Source: Promerops cafer
Lineage: Eukaryota; Chordata; Aves; Passeriformes; Nectariniidae
Assembly (NCBI GenBank): GCA_013398275.1
Contig: VZSE01006618.1
Coordinates: 832,567 to 896,566, forward strand
Length of the DNA: 64,000 nucleotides
Direction of reading: 5' to 3'
The notes below the pieces were generated by a model. The model ran no database searches and was not told the DNA's origin. It saw only the letters and a list, made by a program, of their open reading frames with translations. The translations under genes were made by a program, and so were the position numbers. Each line of letters opens with the position of its first letter. Positions within the stretch are counted from its first letter, which is position 1. This document shows, in pieces, positions 49,021 through 62,083 of this stretch.

Positions 49021-52000
49021 GAATTGTTCTTGAGATGTCACTGCATTGTCTTACAACTGCTTTGTCTAATGACTTTTCCCCTTCTTTAGCATATTAAGAC
49101 ATTCAATTTGCTGTCACAATGTCAGAAGCTAGAAAAGGCAAAGTTAAAACACAGTAGAAACCCTCTCCTCCTGTTCATTTGTCTTGAGAGACACTTGATT
49201 CTATCGTTGCCATACTATTCTCTTTCACAATTTGTGGTTCACTGAAAACACAGGACAGATGGTGCTCACATAAAAAGCAAATGTTAATATTGCACTTTAT
49301 CTTTGTTGTTCAGCAGGTATCAGAAAGAAGAATAATTCATTTCCTGAGGCTTTTCTATATTGATTATGACTATAATATCTGGTTCACAAACATCAATTAC
49401 GTGATCCAACACCTCAGTAATCTGAGGGTTTATTGCCATTTCAGAAGCATGATTTACAGTTTTCTCATCATCACACATGAAGGTCAGAAATTTCATAGTC
49501 CTTCCCAGTGCCCCATTTTAAATGACTAGACATGATTTAGATTTTTTTTAAAAAGTTACTACAATTTTCAGTTGCAGTTGTGACCTGTTCATTCACTCTT
49601 AGAATCAGAATAAGTAATTCACATAATAAAAGAAAGATTATATCTGATAACTTTTTTTTTGAGACGATCTGTACAACAATACATAGGAAATTGAAAGAGA
49701 TGTCTCCAATCCTCCTGGATAGTATCGGCAGCCTTAATAATTTCCTACATAAGCAGTTCATTAAAAGTATTTTAAGCTTCTGTGAAAATGAAATCAATAA
49801 AGCCTAGTTTTTATATCATCTTCATTCCATAGCATGATTAATTCTAAAAACATTACCAATGCAAACATTAATTGTGAGTGTGAAGTCATAATAAGAGCAA
49901 ACAACTTTTGCAGATAAATACTTTGCTCTTGAGCTCTCGATTTGTGACTGCTAATTTATTATTAAAGAAGAAGAAAGAAATTCTGTGGCACACTGTCACA
50001 TTGACATCAGTGTTATTTGGTAGAAGAATGAGAATGGACTCCACCCTTTGGGCTGACAAAATTAACTGATCTCCACTATACCTCACCATTTGAATGTCGA
50101 GCAGCTGTAAAGACACCTTCAGTGTATTTTGCCAGTGCTTCCACAAATGTATCTGGATATCAGAGGAACAGTAAGAGTCCTGTTTTTCTGGACAATGTCA
50201 CGGGTAAGTGCACTTTCTTATGTCAGCTGCCATCCAGCTTGTGGGCTCTTCCCATCTGACCCTGTCTTCTTTCCTTGTTGAGAATGCATTCCTGAAAAGG
50301 ACTGGCCATGCCCAGCTGCTCAACATGAGAAGTCATGCACAGTCCATTCATCATTAGGAGACAAACTCAGGAAATAGATTAGCAGTTGAATCTTCACTCA
50401 GAATATGCAAAGTGATCCCTTCTTCTCAAAGAGGGCTATTTGGGACAGTGTTTGACAGCCCCAGAAAGAGCCAATGCAAACACAAAGTGTTCACAAACTG
50501 CAAAGTTGTCAACAGTGGGAAAATGATGATTTTGTAATGGAACACTTGGGAAAACCAAAACCAGAAAATACTACAAGCCCACCTATGAGTGTGCATAGAG
50601 TAAAAGGATTAAATTGTTTACTGAAAAGTCAAAACAGAAGCATGACTGTCATTTTTGGAATGCCCTTCAGAAATTTTTGAAGTGAACCACTTTAACTCTA
50701 TTTTGAGATCTAGTTTTAGGAACTGAAAACAGTGATACAATAACAAGCTAATCAGAGGTTACACTTCTTTCTTCCATTACAGAGGAGAAGTGAAACAGAA
50801 AACATTTTATTCTGGAACAAAAATAGAAATAGCTTTGTCAAATAAAATTTTACATATTTGTTTTCTCTGGAAAAAATTATCATCTGAATGTTTTGTCTGT
50901 ATTTCTGTTTGGCCAACCAACTGAAGCAGCTATAAGTGTTTTGCTGTCTTTCCAAAAGCATTATTTTTTTTACACTTCATCCCAGGCTTAATTCCTTCTA
51001 GCTGTGAAATGAGGTAAATTAAAATGCCAGCAAGTTATGAGATAACTTTGTGAAGCAACCCTCTTTTTAGGTTAAGGTCTGTCGAATAAGTATGCAGCAG
51101 AGTACTGAACGAAAAATTGTCATAAAGGAAATAAATTCAGTTTAATTGGCTCTAGTTACTTTTCTGTGTTTTCTGCCATTTCTCTCTAATTCTGGCAATT
51201 TAAATACACTAAATAACATATAGAACCACTATTTACTTCAGAATATCTTTTACTTCAGTGCAGGTTCTAATCCCTGTTTGAAAGAACTGTAATTATTATG
51301 CATTCAGCCCCATAATAATACATCTATTTACTTGTTTGTGCTGGTTTTCAAAACAATCCAACTGATTGTACTGATTGATTCCTTGCCCAGTTTGACATCA
51401 TCAACAGATAAAATATCCCAGTGTTACCTCTCTGTTGGTGTTTTAAGAATATTCATTAAAGATCAGATCTGGCCTCATAAAAATACAATATCAAACAATA
51501 TGGCTTCTAAAAAACAATCCAGGCCTAAATAATAAATCTGTAAGGGAAAGAAAGAAAAAAAAATCCTACTAAACCTTTTTTGTAATATTACAGAATGCAG
51601 CAAAGCACACTGGACTCAATTAATTTGTTATCACCAAATATCCAGTTATTTTATTACATAATAAATATCGGTTGACTTGTTGGTATTTGTAGAAGATGAA
51701 ATGCAGCAAGCAACACAAAGCTATGGACCTAGAAGTTGTAAGTATTGATTCTTCTTTGTTTAAGATTTTTTTATCTCTTCTGGTTTACAGTTTTGATCGA
51801 TCTTCATTTTAGCCAGAAGTAACAGCAGAGAATGCAAGGGAAGGGTTCCAAGAGAGCTACTCTCTAAAATACATAAACTATAGGGCTGTTGGAAGAGCAT
51901 TTTGGAAGAATATTTGTTTAAAAGGTTCTTCCTCTACACGAATTTTAATGGGTGGTAAATGGATCAATTGATCTTATATCCTTTGTCATTTCTAATATTT

Positions 52001-54580
52001 CATGTGAATTGCTTTCAGAACTATAACAGAGAAGCTACATGGGTCTGTTCTAGCAGTGTGTATATATTGCTTATGGCACGTAATTACAGCACTGGGACCC
52101 TGAAATACTTATTCAAGATCTTTGTGTTTCCCTGCAGAGTGAAAAGAGCAAAAAAGGCAGTTTACACAGAAATTAAGTTCAACAAGCTGTACTCTGCACT
52201 GCTCTGGACCTTGTAGTTGTTCCAAACATATATATTGCTGATAGTAACCTTTACATAATTTCAAATGGATTTTGCACAATTCTAACTTAATGTTGACTAT
52301 ACAGTCTCTCAAGGCAGTCTATTCTACTGTCTTCATTGTGAAAATTTGTCATGTAGAATGAAAATTGTATCTGGATGCAGTAATCCAATACAGGATTGAA
52401 ATTGCTCGAGACCTCCATTTTGGCACATGTGAGCTAGGATATCTCATATTCTCTTCAATATTTCTGGATGGTCCCTGACAGGGAAACCAACCTGGAGGAA
52501 TTCAAATCAAATAAAATCAAATTAGATCACTTTCAAATGTCTGCAACTTTAAATGGCAAAGAATGGGATCATTGACCATAGATGTATAAAAATGAAGAAT
52601 ATGAAACTTTCCCACACTTTCTGCTTAGCCCATAATTTTTTATTTCCCACTGGTCTTAAATAAGATAGATGTTTTTATGAATAATGCTTTGAAAGTGCCA
52701 TATATTATGGAAGACATTTTGATTTAATGTCTGAGTTATGACGAAGGACAACAGCATTTTTGGTACTAAAGAGCAACAGGTGCTTTCAAAGCTAGCATTT
52801 ACTTTCCAATGAACACAGGAACAGTCCAAGGGGCCAATGGTGGCTGTAATGGACCATGAAGGTATATTTATAGTGTATTAGATAATTAGTTTGCTATTTT
52901 TGGGGTTATTGTACAAATTGTATGGTATACTGAAGAGCTTAATACCTGTGATTTCTTCCAAGCACAGTTTTAAGTGTGTCTTAAGAAAAGTGTTTAACAA
53001 TAACTAATCTTTCTTCATGTAGGTACATCTTCTTTCACATTCAATTTAGCTCTTCACGAGCAGATTTGGAAAGGAGTCATGATGCATACAAGAGGGAGAT
53101 TTGCTGTGACTGTAAGCATGGGATGAATAGGAAGCAATCCTTTTGCTTCCAGCACTTGGACCCTCTGCTGCCTGTCGCAGCAACACTCCCAATTAGATGA
53201 GTTATCCACAAGATGGTGTACTAACACAAACCACTAGCATTCATTTTTCAAGGAAAATCATTCTAAACGGAAGGAATAAGAAAGAATCCTTTCTATTGAC
53301 TGTGAAAAAAAATTGTTATGCACAAATTTTTATCAGTATCTACTGCTGATGTCTCTCATGAAATGATTATTGCCATTCATTTCCATTCATCTATGTAGCT
53401 GTTTGGTGGCTTCCAATAGCTACAGTAAATATTAAAGATGTTTCTTTTTAAATCCTGGAGCACTTTCTTATCTATTTGAAGATGATTACTGGCCCAAGGT
53501 GTCACGGAGAAACACCATTTTGTAACTGGTGAAAAGATCCTTCAGTAGTGAAGACATGATAGCCAGTTTTTCTGAAGTTCTTTTTCCTGGTACACCATTC
53601 AGGGCATATCAGTACATGATAGTGGCAAAACTGGTCATATCCCAGGTCTTGTAATAATCCACAGGTGGGTTGTGATAGTTCTACAGCAGCGTATGATAGT
53701 CCCAGACACTCACTTTTCTGTTCTTGTCTTCTTTCAGAATTTGTTCTGAGATTTCTTAATTCCTGCAGATAAAGACACCATATTAGATACTGGATGTTGT
53801 CAGAATATTGGTTTTTACAAATCAATGGAAGCATCAGTCTATCAAGGAATTCTAAATATAGGGACCTGCATTTTTTTGTAAGTGCTTTTTATTTAGCATC
53901 TCTAAAGAGGCTAAACATGAAAATTTTCCAAACGTGAAAAAAGATACATGCATTCAAACCTGAAAGTTCATAATAAATATAGATAACTGTAAATAACTTT
54001 TTTGTTATTTATGTGGAAGGCAATATCTGCATTCATCTGACTATGTGTATAGTCTAACATAAAAATAAATGTATCCAAAATATCAGAGTCTGATCTAGTA
54101 AAAGTTTTATTAATATGTGTAGTTTTTAGGCCTGAATCCGATGCATAGCATTGAACTAAGTTGAGAACATTTTGTGTTTTAAGACTTTAAAGCTTTTTAA
54201 AAGAATTTCCACTGTCACCTGTTCATTAGTTTTGCCTTAGATTGTGCTACAGAGTGAAATTAAAGACAAGCAGATCTAGAGAAAGTGAATCTCAGAGCAG
54301 ACTCTCCATATGTTTTTCTCTCCACTTAGAATACTGTTAGCACAGTTCAGTGATTTGACTATTCCTGGCAATATCTCAGCTTGGTACCATTTTCTGTGAT
54401 TCTGGAAATGAACGTAAAACCTTAGTGTCAAAAAGCTTTGGTTCATTTTCAAATAATTTAGTGCTTTAAGAATACCATTTCCTTTCAGATTTAAGCATCA
54501 ACCATATATTCAGTTACCTGTTTCTAAAAGCATATTGATGGATTGCCATTTTATTTCATCCAATAGTGGTAATAGTCAAA

Positions 54581-54610
54581 CCCTGCCCTCTCCCCCCCCC
54601 GCCCCGCCCC
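54581..54610 (-). other. G-quadruplex motif in AT-rich DNA
   Basis: Plus-strand C-runs of 3, 3, 9, 4 and 4 bases, separated by one to three bases, give five minus-strand G-runs. This is a strong quadruplex candidate, and its C strand could form an i-motif. The surroundings are AT-rich, so it is a local outlier and not part of a CpG island. Confidence 0.8.
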
Positions 54611-54669
54611 TAAAGACTCTTGTAAACTGGGAAGTGAATGCCCTTATTAAACCTTATAATCATTCTAAA

Positions 54670-54706
54670 TTCTGTACTTAAGCCTATAGAAGGCTTAAGT
54701 ACAGAA
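54670..54706. repeat. Perfect 16-bp inverted repeat, 5-nt loop
   Basis: The left arm TTCTGTACTTAAGCCT (54670-54685) is followed by ATAGA and by its exact reverse complement (54691-54706). The pairing stops cleanly on both sides. The arms are not simple AT repeats, so a chance origin is improbable. It is too short for a classical pre-miRNA and has no target duplication for a transposon end. Confidence 0.9.
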
Positions 54707-55454
54707 GGCAAAATGCAAACCTGAATACACTCTTTTTAATTGAATATAGTGAAGCATTGCAGAAGTAAAAATGTAAAACTGTTGTAGTGGATGTAGTGAA
54801 ATATAGGAGGAGTTTCTGTAAAACTTCCAGGTATGACACACGTACAGGCCAGAGAACTTTTTCTGGTGCCTAGGGAACTACACCTCCTTCTGGTGATGTA
54901 CCAGAGCATAGACACCTGGGTCACAGAGTGAACTGTTCAGCTATTTTTTTTTTAATTTTATTTTTTTTCCTGAAGCACATTAATATTTTTAAACTCAGAT
55001 TTCAAAATTCTATGATAACTACAGATTTCAATGTTCTTCTGGGGCAAAGATGTGAGATTTTTGCTATGCCTCTGCAGTCTTTCAGTCACGGAGTGATCTA
55101 AATTCACAGAAATGAAGCTATACATTAGAAATCAAGCTCCTTACTAATGTGGTGGATAACTCAACTTAGATTAATTGCACAATAAAGAATTGATATTGAC
55201 CTGGCACAAGTCATCAGATACAGCTGTCCAATTTAAAAAATGGTACTGGTTGCACAGCTAGTTTAATCAAGCAAGTAAATATTTTTTTGAGTGGGGAAAA
55301 TATATTTAAAATTGTAATAAGGACATTATTTGTATATTTTTATTACTTTCCTTGCATGGTAAAGCAGGATTGTTAGTTCGATTTTAATTATTATTAAAAA
55401 TAGGGGCTGTTTTTCATCTTAGTGAGGTCACTTGCTGATGTTTTACTGGTGTGT

Positions 55455-55667
55455 CCTCTCTGGTATCCAGTGATAGAATATGTGGAAATCTTTCAAAGCT
55501 GCACCAGGGGAGATTTTGAGAGAGAGAGTTCGATGGCCCAAGCCTGGCAGTGTTTAACATGCATTTGGATAATGCCCTTAATAATTTGTTTTAAATTTTG
55601 GTTAGCCCAGAAATGGTCAGGTGGTTGGACTAGATTATTGTAGTAGGTCCTTTCCAGATGAACTGTA
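55455..55667 (+). mobile_element. CR1 LINE 3' end (ATTCT-tailed subfamily), internally deleted
   Basis: Phrases TTTCAAAGCTGCACCAGGGG, GCATTTGGATAATGCCCTTA, ATGGTCAGGTGGTTGGACTA and GTAGGTCCTTTCCAGATGAA are in CR1 3' UTR order for a subfamily whose tail is ATTCT rather than ATTCTATG. The usual text between the CACCAGGGGAG and CCTGGCAGTGTTTAA blocks is shortened and replaced by a GAGAGAGAG run, so an internal deletion is likely. It passes directly into the pentanucleotide array. Confidence 0.85.
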
Positions 55668-55888
55668 CTATTCTATTCTATTCTATTCTATTCTATTCTA
55701 TTCTATTCTATTCTATTCTATTCTATTCTATTCTATTCTATTCTATTCTATTCTATTCTATTCTATTCTATTCTATTCTATTCTATTCTATTCTATTCTA
55801 TTCTATTCTATTCTATTCTATTCTATTCTATTCTATTCTATTCTATTCTATTCTATTCTATTCTATTCTATTCTATTCTATTCTATTC
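55668..55888. repeat. (ATTCT)n pentanucleotide microsatellite, about 44 copies
   Basis: About 221 bp of uninterrupted TTCTA/ATTCT units begin exactly at the 3' end of a plus-strand CR1. The array thus grew from the short CR1 tail. I saw no interruption in the array, which suggests recent expansion and high length polymorphism. The plus strand has no stop in any frame, so long FYSIL-repeat reading frames appear here; they are artefacts. Confidence 0.97.
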
Positions 55889-58800
55889 CCTGCTGTAATT
55901 GCCTGTGCCTCTTTGGGTGGGGGGAAAAGAGTGCGAGGACCCTCCCTGAGGCCCTCCTGACTTTGCTCAGCAGATGGATTTCAGCTTGGGCACTCATCCT
56001 TTGCCTGCTTGTTCCCAGCCTTGTGCCTTGCACCACTCTGTTCACTGGGGTGTGGTGAGGACACGTTTTTTCTGACACCCTCAGCTTCAGCTCCCACAGC
56101 TGGTCCCACTGGTCACTTCCAGGGTCTTCCCATGCAAGGTGGAACCAGCCTGCTTTTTTTCCAGAGCTCATTCATTGCTACAAGGGACACTTTTTCAAAG
56201 TGCTTGAGAGCCGTAAAAGTTAGCCATTGACAACTCATCTCTCAATTTCATTATTCCTCCTTTACTAGAAATTTGCCCTCAGCCTGCAGTGGAATACATT
56301 CAGTTATTCCTCTGAAAAACTAGAAGATCTACTTTGAAATGTCCTTGAATTTCTAAAATTACATGTACTTGCTTGACTTTGAAATGTTACTATTAAGTTT
56401 TAAGAGATAAGTTGTTAAAAACATTCATACCATGAGATCTATCATGAACAGATTAGGTGCTTCTCCAAGGGACTGCTGTTCTTTCAACTGAACTTCAGAA
56501 GCTCAGATTAAGCAGTGGATCCTAAGGAAAGTACTCAAAAGCTAAGGTTGATGTTTTCTTTTTCTCCTTTCTCCCAGTTGCTTTAGGCTGAACATTTCTC
56601 CATCTGTCAGGATAAATATACAGTGTTGTGAAAAAACCCGCACTCTCCTCAGAGCTGTAAGTTATAAAGAACTCCTTTGCTTTGTGTTGGTAGAGTTGCA
56701 GTTTCCCTGTGTTCCTTTAGAAAATGTCCCATCATTTATTAGATGCAATTCTTTTCTTCCCAGCTGCAGAGTACAGACATGCTTCTTTGTGTGTAGGGGG
56801 CAGATTTCCTTCTAGTCATTTAAGGCTGATAGGCCAGGAACAAGACACTTTCTAAGGCATTTTTTGCAGTGCACTTTATTATTACAGAAATTGTGATTTG
56901 TGTGTTTCCTCCTTTATTTGTATGTGGCTATAATGTATCCTCAACCGATTTTTGTCTGCTCTTTAAAATGTCTACAAAACTTCAAAGTAAATCTCCTCAA
57001 AATGTTGTTTGGGTTTTTTTTAAATCTACAACCTGTGTCATAAACTATTTCCACAAAGATATCTCTGTAATAAAAAGGATGGAATTCATAGATCATTTTT
57101 TTCTTAAAAAACACCAAACAATAAACATGGAAGCCCAATAACCTTTATAATAATTGTTGCTACCTTTATACATTTGTGTTTCTGTCAGAAATTTGCATTT
57201 AGAATTTTGTATAATTCTATTTATTTCTTTCAATGCATCTAATCTATTAGTTGATTATTATTTATTAACATTTATTCTAAAGAGTAAAAATAACTAGGAT
57301 TAGAAAAATGCAGAAATTAAACTGCATTTAAAATATTTTAGTAATTTAATTTACAGGTTTAAGTCAATTGTTATTTATTTTTTTTTCACCAGGGGTCTGA
57401 TTTTGTGAGCTGTTGATACCTTCTTATGTCCTCAAATTAAATTTATAACAGAGGGTAGTTTTTTTGAATGCGGATTGGGAATAAATGTTCTGAAAAATGT
57501 GTCTTGGCTGTGAAACATTCTGGTCATTCAGAAGGACTGAAGCATCTACATGTGGGAACTATATTGTGGTGATCAGTGCCCAGTGCTCTGGGAAATCTGG
57601 GAACTGGATAATTTTTTAAACTTTTAGCTAAACCAACTTGCTCCTTCTGCTTGTTGTTTTTCATATATATAAATATTTATAATTATTGAATTCCCTAGAA
57701 ATAGAAAACAGCAACAATAAATAATGTAGAAGTTGTCAGCTACTTCACTCCTGCTTTAAAACCCACAAACTCAGTGCTAAATATGGATTAAAAACTACTG
57801 CCACCACATTCAGGAAATACTATGGGTAAAGAATAAAAATTCTGTTCTGACTGCTTTGAAAAATGTAAAGAAAGAGTGTTTATAGCTCTGCACAGACCAG
57901 TGTCAGGGAAGGGAGCTGCTTTGGACTGATGTACAAGCAAGAGAGCAAACAAATTTGCACATATTTGCATGAGGAGAAGTTGCTGCCTGTGGAAGACAAG
58001 GCACGATGAGATCTTCTGTGCAAGTAGCAGGAGATCAAGAATGTTTTGCTCTACATGAAGAATAATACCCATAGCTCAGGAGATGTGAGGAAAGGAGTAA
58101 AACAGTGAATCCTTAACAATGTCTGTGACTGTGGGGGCAAGTGAGTAGCTGGGGAATACAGAATCACAAGAGAAATGTTGAAGGGCATGGAAAAGTTGAA
58201 GAAGCCTTAAAGAGGAAAAGGATAAAAGAGAAATACAAAGTAATAAGACCAACATGGATTTTTTTAAATGTAAGACTAAAGAATGTTTCATGTACTGCTT
58301 TAGAGAACGCCAAGCATTTGATTAACATACTTTCTCTGCTTGCATTATGAAATACAGTTTTCAAAACAAAGACTTTGACCATTGTATTATAAAGCCTACT
58401 AAAATCCATTAAGAAAAAAAATACAATTAAGAGAAACAGTTCTTATAAGGATTGAGTTCTTTGAACATTCAAGTTTAGGATGGTGAAATAGAAATATGGA
58501 CAACATGGAGCAACTGATCGAAACTAAGCTTTTAGGGCTCCATTAAGTGCATTTGGTAAGAAGCTAGTATACCTCAAAAGAAAACCAGGTGTTTAAGATT
58601 TAATTTTGGCTGTATAACCCTCAAAACCACAATTCTAATCTAAACTTTGGTTTATAGTGTAGGTACGTATTAGAAGCAGGAGATAAGAAAGTAACACAGC
58701 AGCTCAGAGGCTCTGCAAGTAGAATATTCCTGTTATTGCCCTTCAGCAAAGAAATACACAATTACCTTTGGGCTGTTTTCACATTTTGATTTATACATTT

Positions 58801-61559
58801 TATGTTAATGTAATTTGCTCTGGACTGTCAAAGAAATTACAATACTGCCCTTAGACAGAGGTCTTGTGCCTTTCATTGCACAATTCATGTGCTACTCAGT
58901 GTGCAGTACTGAACTCCGAGACTACTCCAAGGCATTGCTGGCAATAGAGAGAGCTGCATCTGAGTGCACAGGTTTGAAAACCTATAGTAGTTGTTGAACA
59001 CACTTTAAAGGCATCTTAAAATGGGAAACAAAAGCAACCAATTATTTATGAGACAGCTGAGCCATTTATCTCTGTAAGTGTTGAATATTACAATTTCCAT
59101 TACTTTTAATTGCTGTAAAATGCTGAGTACCTTTAAAAATGAGACTTTTGGAGACAAATAGCTGACTGATAGTTCTGTTATCATCTCCTTTATCTCCTTT
59201 AGTTCATGTTCCCTCTGTGCTGTGCTACTTCTTGGCTGCTTTCTTTATGAACTTTCTTCAGTGCCCTTAAAGCTGTATAGCCTAGATGTTAAGGGCAAAT
59301 GCCCAATAAGTGGAATTTAAATTTTAAGTTCTTTGGCTTTCCTCTGAGGCATTATATGATAATATGGTAAATTGTGATTGAAGGCTTTATAATGCACATT
59401 CACAAAACCAAACAAACCCAAAGTCCTCAATAGATCTTTCCACAATTTTAAAATATACTGTTCTTTAATTCTGAGCAGTATGGCCATGCAATCAGATACC
59501 TGTAATGTCTTGTTCTGCTTGTTTGACAGCAGACTCAGAATCCTACCTCATTTAACTTTCTTCAGTATCAAGTGACCTGCTGTGATACCAGCTTGGTTTT
59601 GTAAAATCAATAACAATGATGACATAATTTTTTTTTCCCCTTGGGGTATGTATCACAATGAAATGTTCTCTCTTCACTTTAATTCTGTATGCTCAAAATT
59701 TCTTAGCAGTATGAAACAGAAAAAAAGAAGTAGTGTATGTCATGCTAATTACAAACCTTAATTCCATGCTCTTGGGTATTTTCTAGTTCATCAGCCAATG
59801 CTGAGTCAGTGAAGCATGTTATTTGCTCTGTTGAGTTCTTGGCACATGCTCATGATGAATGTGAAAAGTTGTCTTCATCTTTTGAAATAAATAGGAAAAC
59901 ACTATAAGGAGCAAGTGAGCAGATTATGGGATATATAGTAAGGTTTTATGTCTGTTTGTGGGAACAACAACATAGAATCTTAAACAGACCTCATTTTTTG
60001 GCTCACTGTTTCACAACCAGATTTTGGTATTATGCAATCCAGGAAAAGAAAATAATGGAATTATCCTCCAATGTGCACAAGGATAGGAGACAGAAGAAAC
60101 CTAGGAGATGAAAAAGAAAAAACAGGCTATCAAAATAACTAAACTCCAGTTTATGCCTGTGAGGGAAGAGAGTTGCAAGATGAGTGTCAACAGTCCTAGC
60201 CCATCACAAACCCATGTTATTCAAGAAAACATATGCAGAACTTTCTCCTGAATTTGAAGTAAAACAAATGATTGTGGGTAAGGGAGATATTAATGATGAA
60301 GTACATTTATTAGTCCAGAAAACCAGGAAAGAACTTGAATATTTTATCTTCTTCTTCTTGTCTTTATTTGGTGAACTCTAAAACAAACAAAAGAACCCCA
60401 TGAAAATATTACATGATATTTATTATGTCAAACATACAAGTGAAAAAATAGGCAAGTGAATTCTTAAAAAAATTATTTTTTTTTCTGTGACATTCTAATC
60501 CACTTAAATAAATATTCAAAAGGTTCTAGAAAGCAGTGAAATGAAAGTGGTGAGAATGATTATAATAAAGGGACAAGGAGCATAGATGTTGAATGTGGAA
60601 GAAAATCTGATGCCAATTAATACTGGCATTGGTAGAATCCTACTTTCTCCCCACACCTAATATGAAGGATTAAAAATATTTCTCTTTCTTTGGAGCACAA
60701 AACTGGTTAAGAGGTGTAGAAGATGTCCTAATCATAACTTGTGCCTGAATTCAACACAGAGAATGTCTCCAGGACCAGAAAATGGTTTTTTGAGACTATA
60801 ATGTGAACATACTGAATGAGGATCCTCATCCTGGCAAGACATGAGCTCTATGAAATTTTTCTCACTTCATATAGTGGTTTAAGAGAATGATGAAAGTACT
60901 GATTTTGTTTATCCATACAATGGTCAGCGTGATAGGAGAATGTCATTAATATCTCCTAAGATGGCAGTCAAAGGTAGACCATATGAACTACAGAAAATTA
61001 TTTTCATTTTTATTTTCCTGACCAGTGAATTATTATAGATATGCCACCTCAATTCCTGCATATGATGCTTATGAATCTCTCAAAAAACTTTTGTATAAAT
61101 ATTCTGGGGCTCATCAGCAGGGTAGTAGAGTGTTGAATCATCCCTTTATTGAGTCCAGGGTACAACTATGACATAGACTGCAAGCTGCTATCTTCACCTA
61201 TTTACAACTGCAACTTTTAAGTGGGATCCTTTTCTGGTGTTCAGAGCCATTACATTAAAGAAATACTCAAAGCATCAGCTAAGTATAAAAACATAAATCA
61301 AGTTGACATCAATGAGACACGAAAACATAAATCAAACTGACATGACTTAAATTACAGTACATATACATGAAACCTTAGACTGATTGTAATTCTGAAATGT
61401 GTTTTTTCTAAATAAAAGGAATTAAGGAGACATGATGATATACAAAATTTCAGTAGGCAGGAGACTGGAAGGCACATACAGAATATATACCTATATCTGT
61501 TTTTTCTTCACAGATACCTTTTTTTTTCTGTTGGCTCATGGCAGCTCCAAGTCTTTGAA
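55889..61559. other. Gene-desert sequence, no gene recognised
   Basis: A GC-richer patch at 55889-56200 of unknown nature follows the microsatellite; the rest is AT-rich. An imperfect tandem duplication of about 35 bp lies at 61287-61346 (units begin AAAACATAAATCAA). No exon, RNA gene or transposable element recognised. Confidence 0.45.
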
Positions 61560-62083
61560 CCATAGAATGGTTTGAATTGGAAGAGCTCTTTAGATGTCTA
61601 GTCCAACCCCCTTGCAATCAGAACTTGATCAGGTTGCTCAGAGCCCTGTCCAACCAGGCCTTGAATATTTCCAGGGATGGGGCATCCACCACCTCTCTGG
61701 GCAACCTGTGCCAGTATTTCACCATCCTCACTGTAACAAAACTACTTCCTTACATACAGTTTGCGTCTACCCTCCTTTAGTTCAAAACTATCACCCCTTG
61801 TCCTATCACAACAGGTCCTAAAGCTTTCTCCTCATCCTTCTTTTGAGCCTTTTATAAGTACAAAAGGCCACAATAAGGCCTTGCTGGAACCTTCTTATCC
61901 CCTGATGAGAAGGCTAACTAATCCCAGCTTTCTTGCCCTTTCCACAGAGGTGTTTCACCCCTCTGATTATTTTTGTGGTCCTCCTCTGGACCTGCTGCAA
62001 GAGATCTGTGTCTTCCCTGTGCTGAGGGCTCCAGAGACAAATACCCCATTTAGGGTCTCACCAGTGAAGAGAAGAGGGCTCCT
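61560..62083 (-). mobile_element. CR1 LINE, 3' end fragment
   Basis: Starts CATAGAATGGTTTGAATTGG and proceeds through TAGTCCAACCCCCTTGCAAT, GGGATGGGGCATCCACCACC, TCTCTGGGCAACCTGTGCCA and CACCCCTTGTCCTATCACAA to TTTGTGGTCCTCCTCTGGAC and TTTAGGGTCTCACCAGTGAA. This is the longest CR1 3' UTR copy of the window, at about 520 bp, in reverse orientation. The frames of up to 124 codons in it are LINE sequence read in non-coding directions. Confidence 0.93.

Larger units (their letters stand above)
49021..55454. other. Gene-desert sequence, no gene recognised
   Basis: AT-rich DNA. Frames up to 110 codons (for example 53502-53834, minus) lack recognisable domains. Contains a C-rich G-quadruplex motif (54581-54610) and a perfect hairpin (54670-54706). 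No transposable element recognised over 6 kb. Confidence 0.45.

Noticed and set aside
53502..53834. 110-codon minus-strand frame
   Set aside because: No family recognised, no exon boundaries that keep the frame, and composition like the flanks.
55621..56058. Long frames with repeated FYSIL peptide
   Set aside because: The pentanucleotide TTCTA has no stop in any plus frame, so the frame is a by-product of the microsatellite fused to CR1 sequence.
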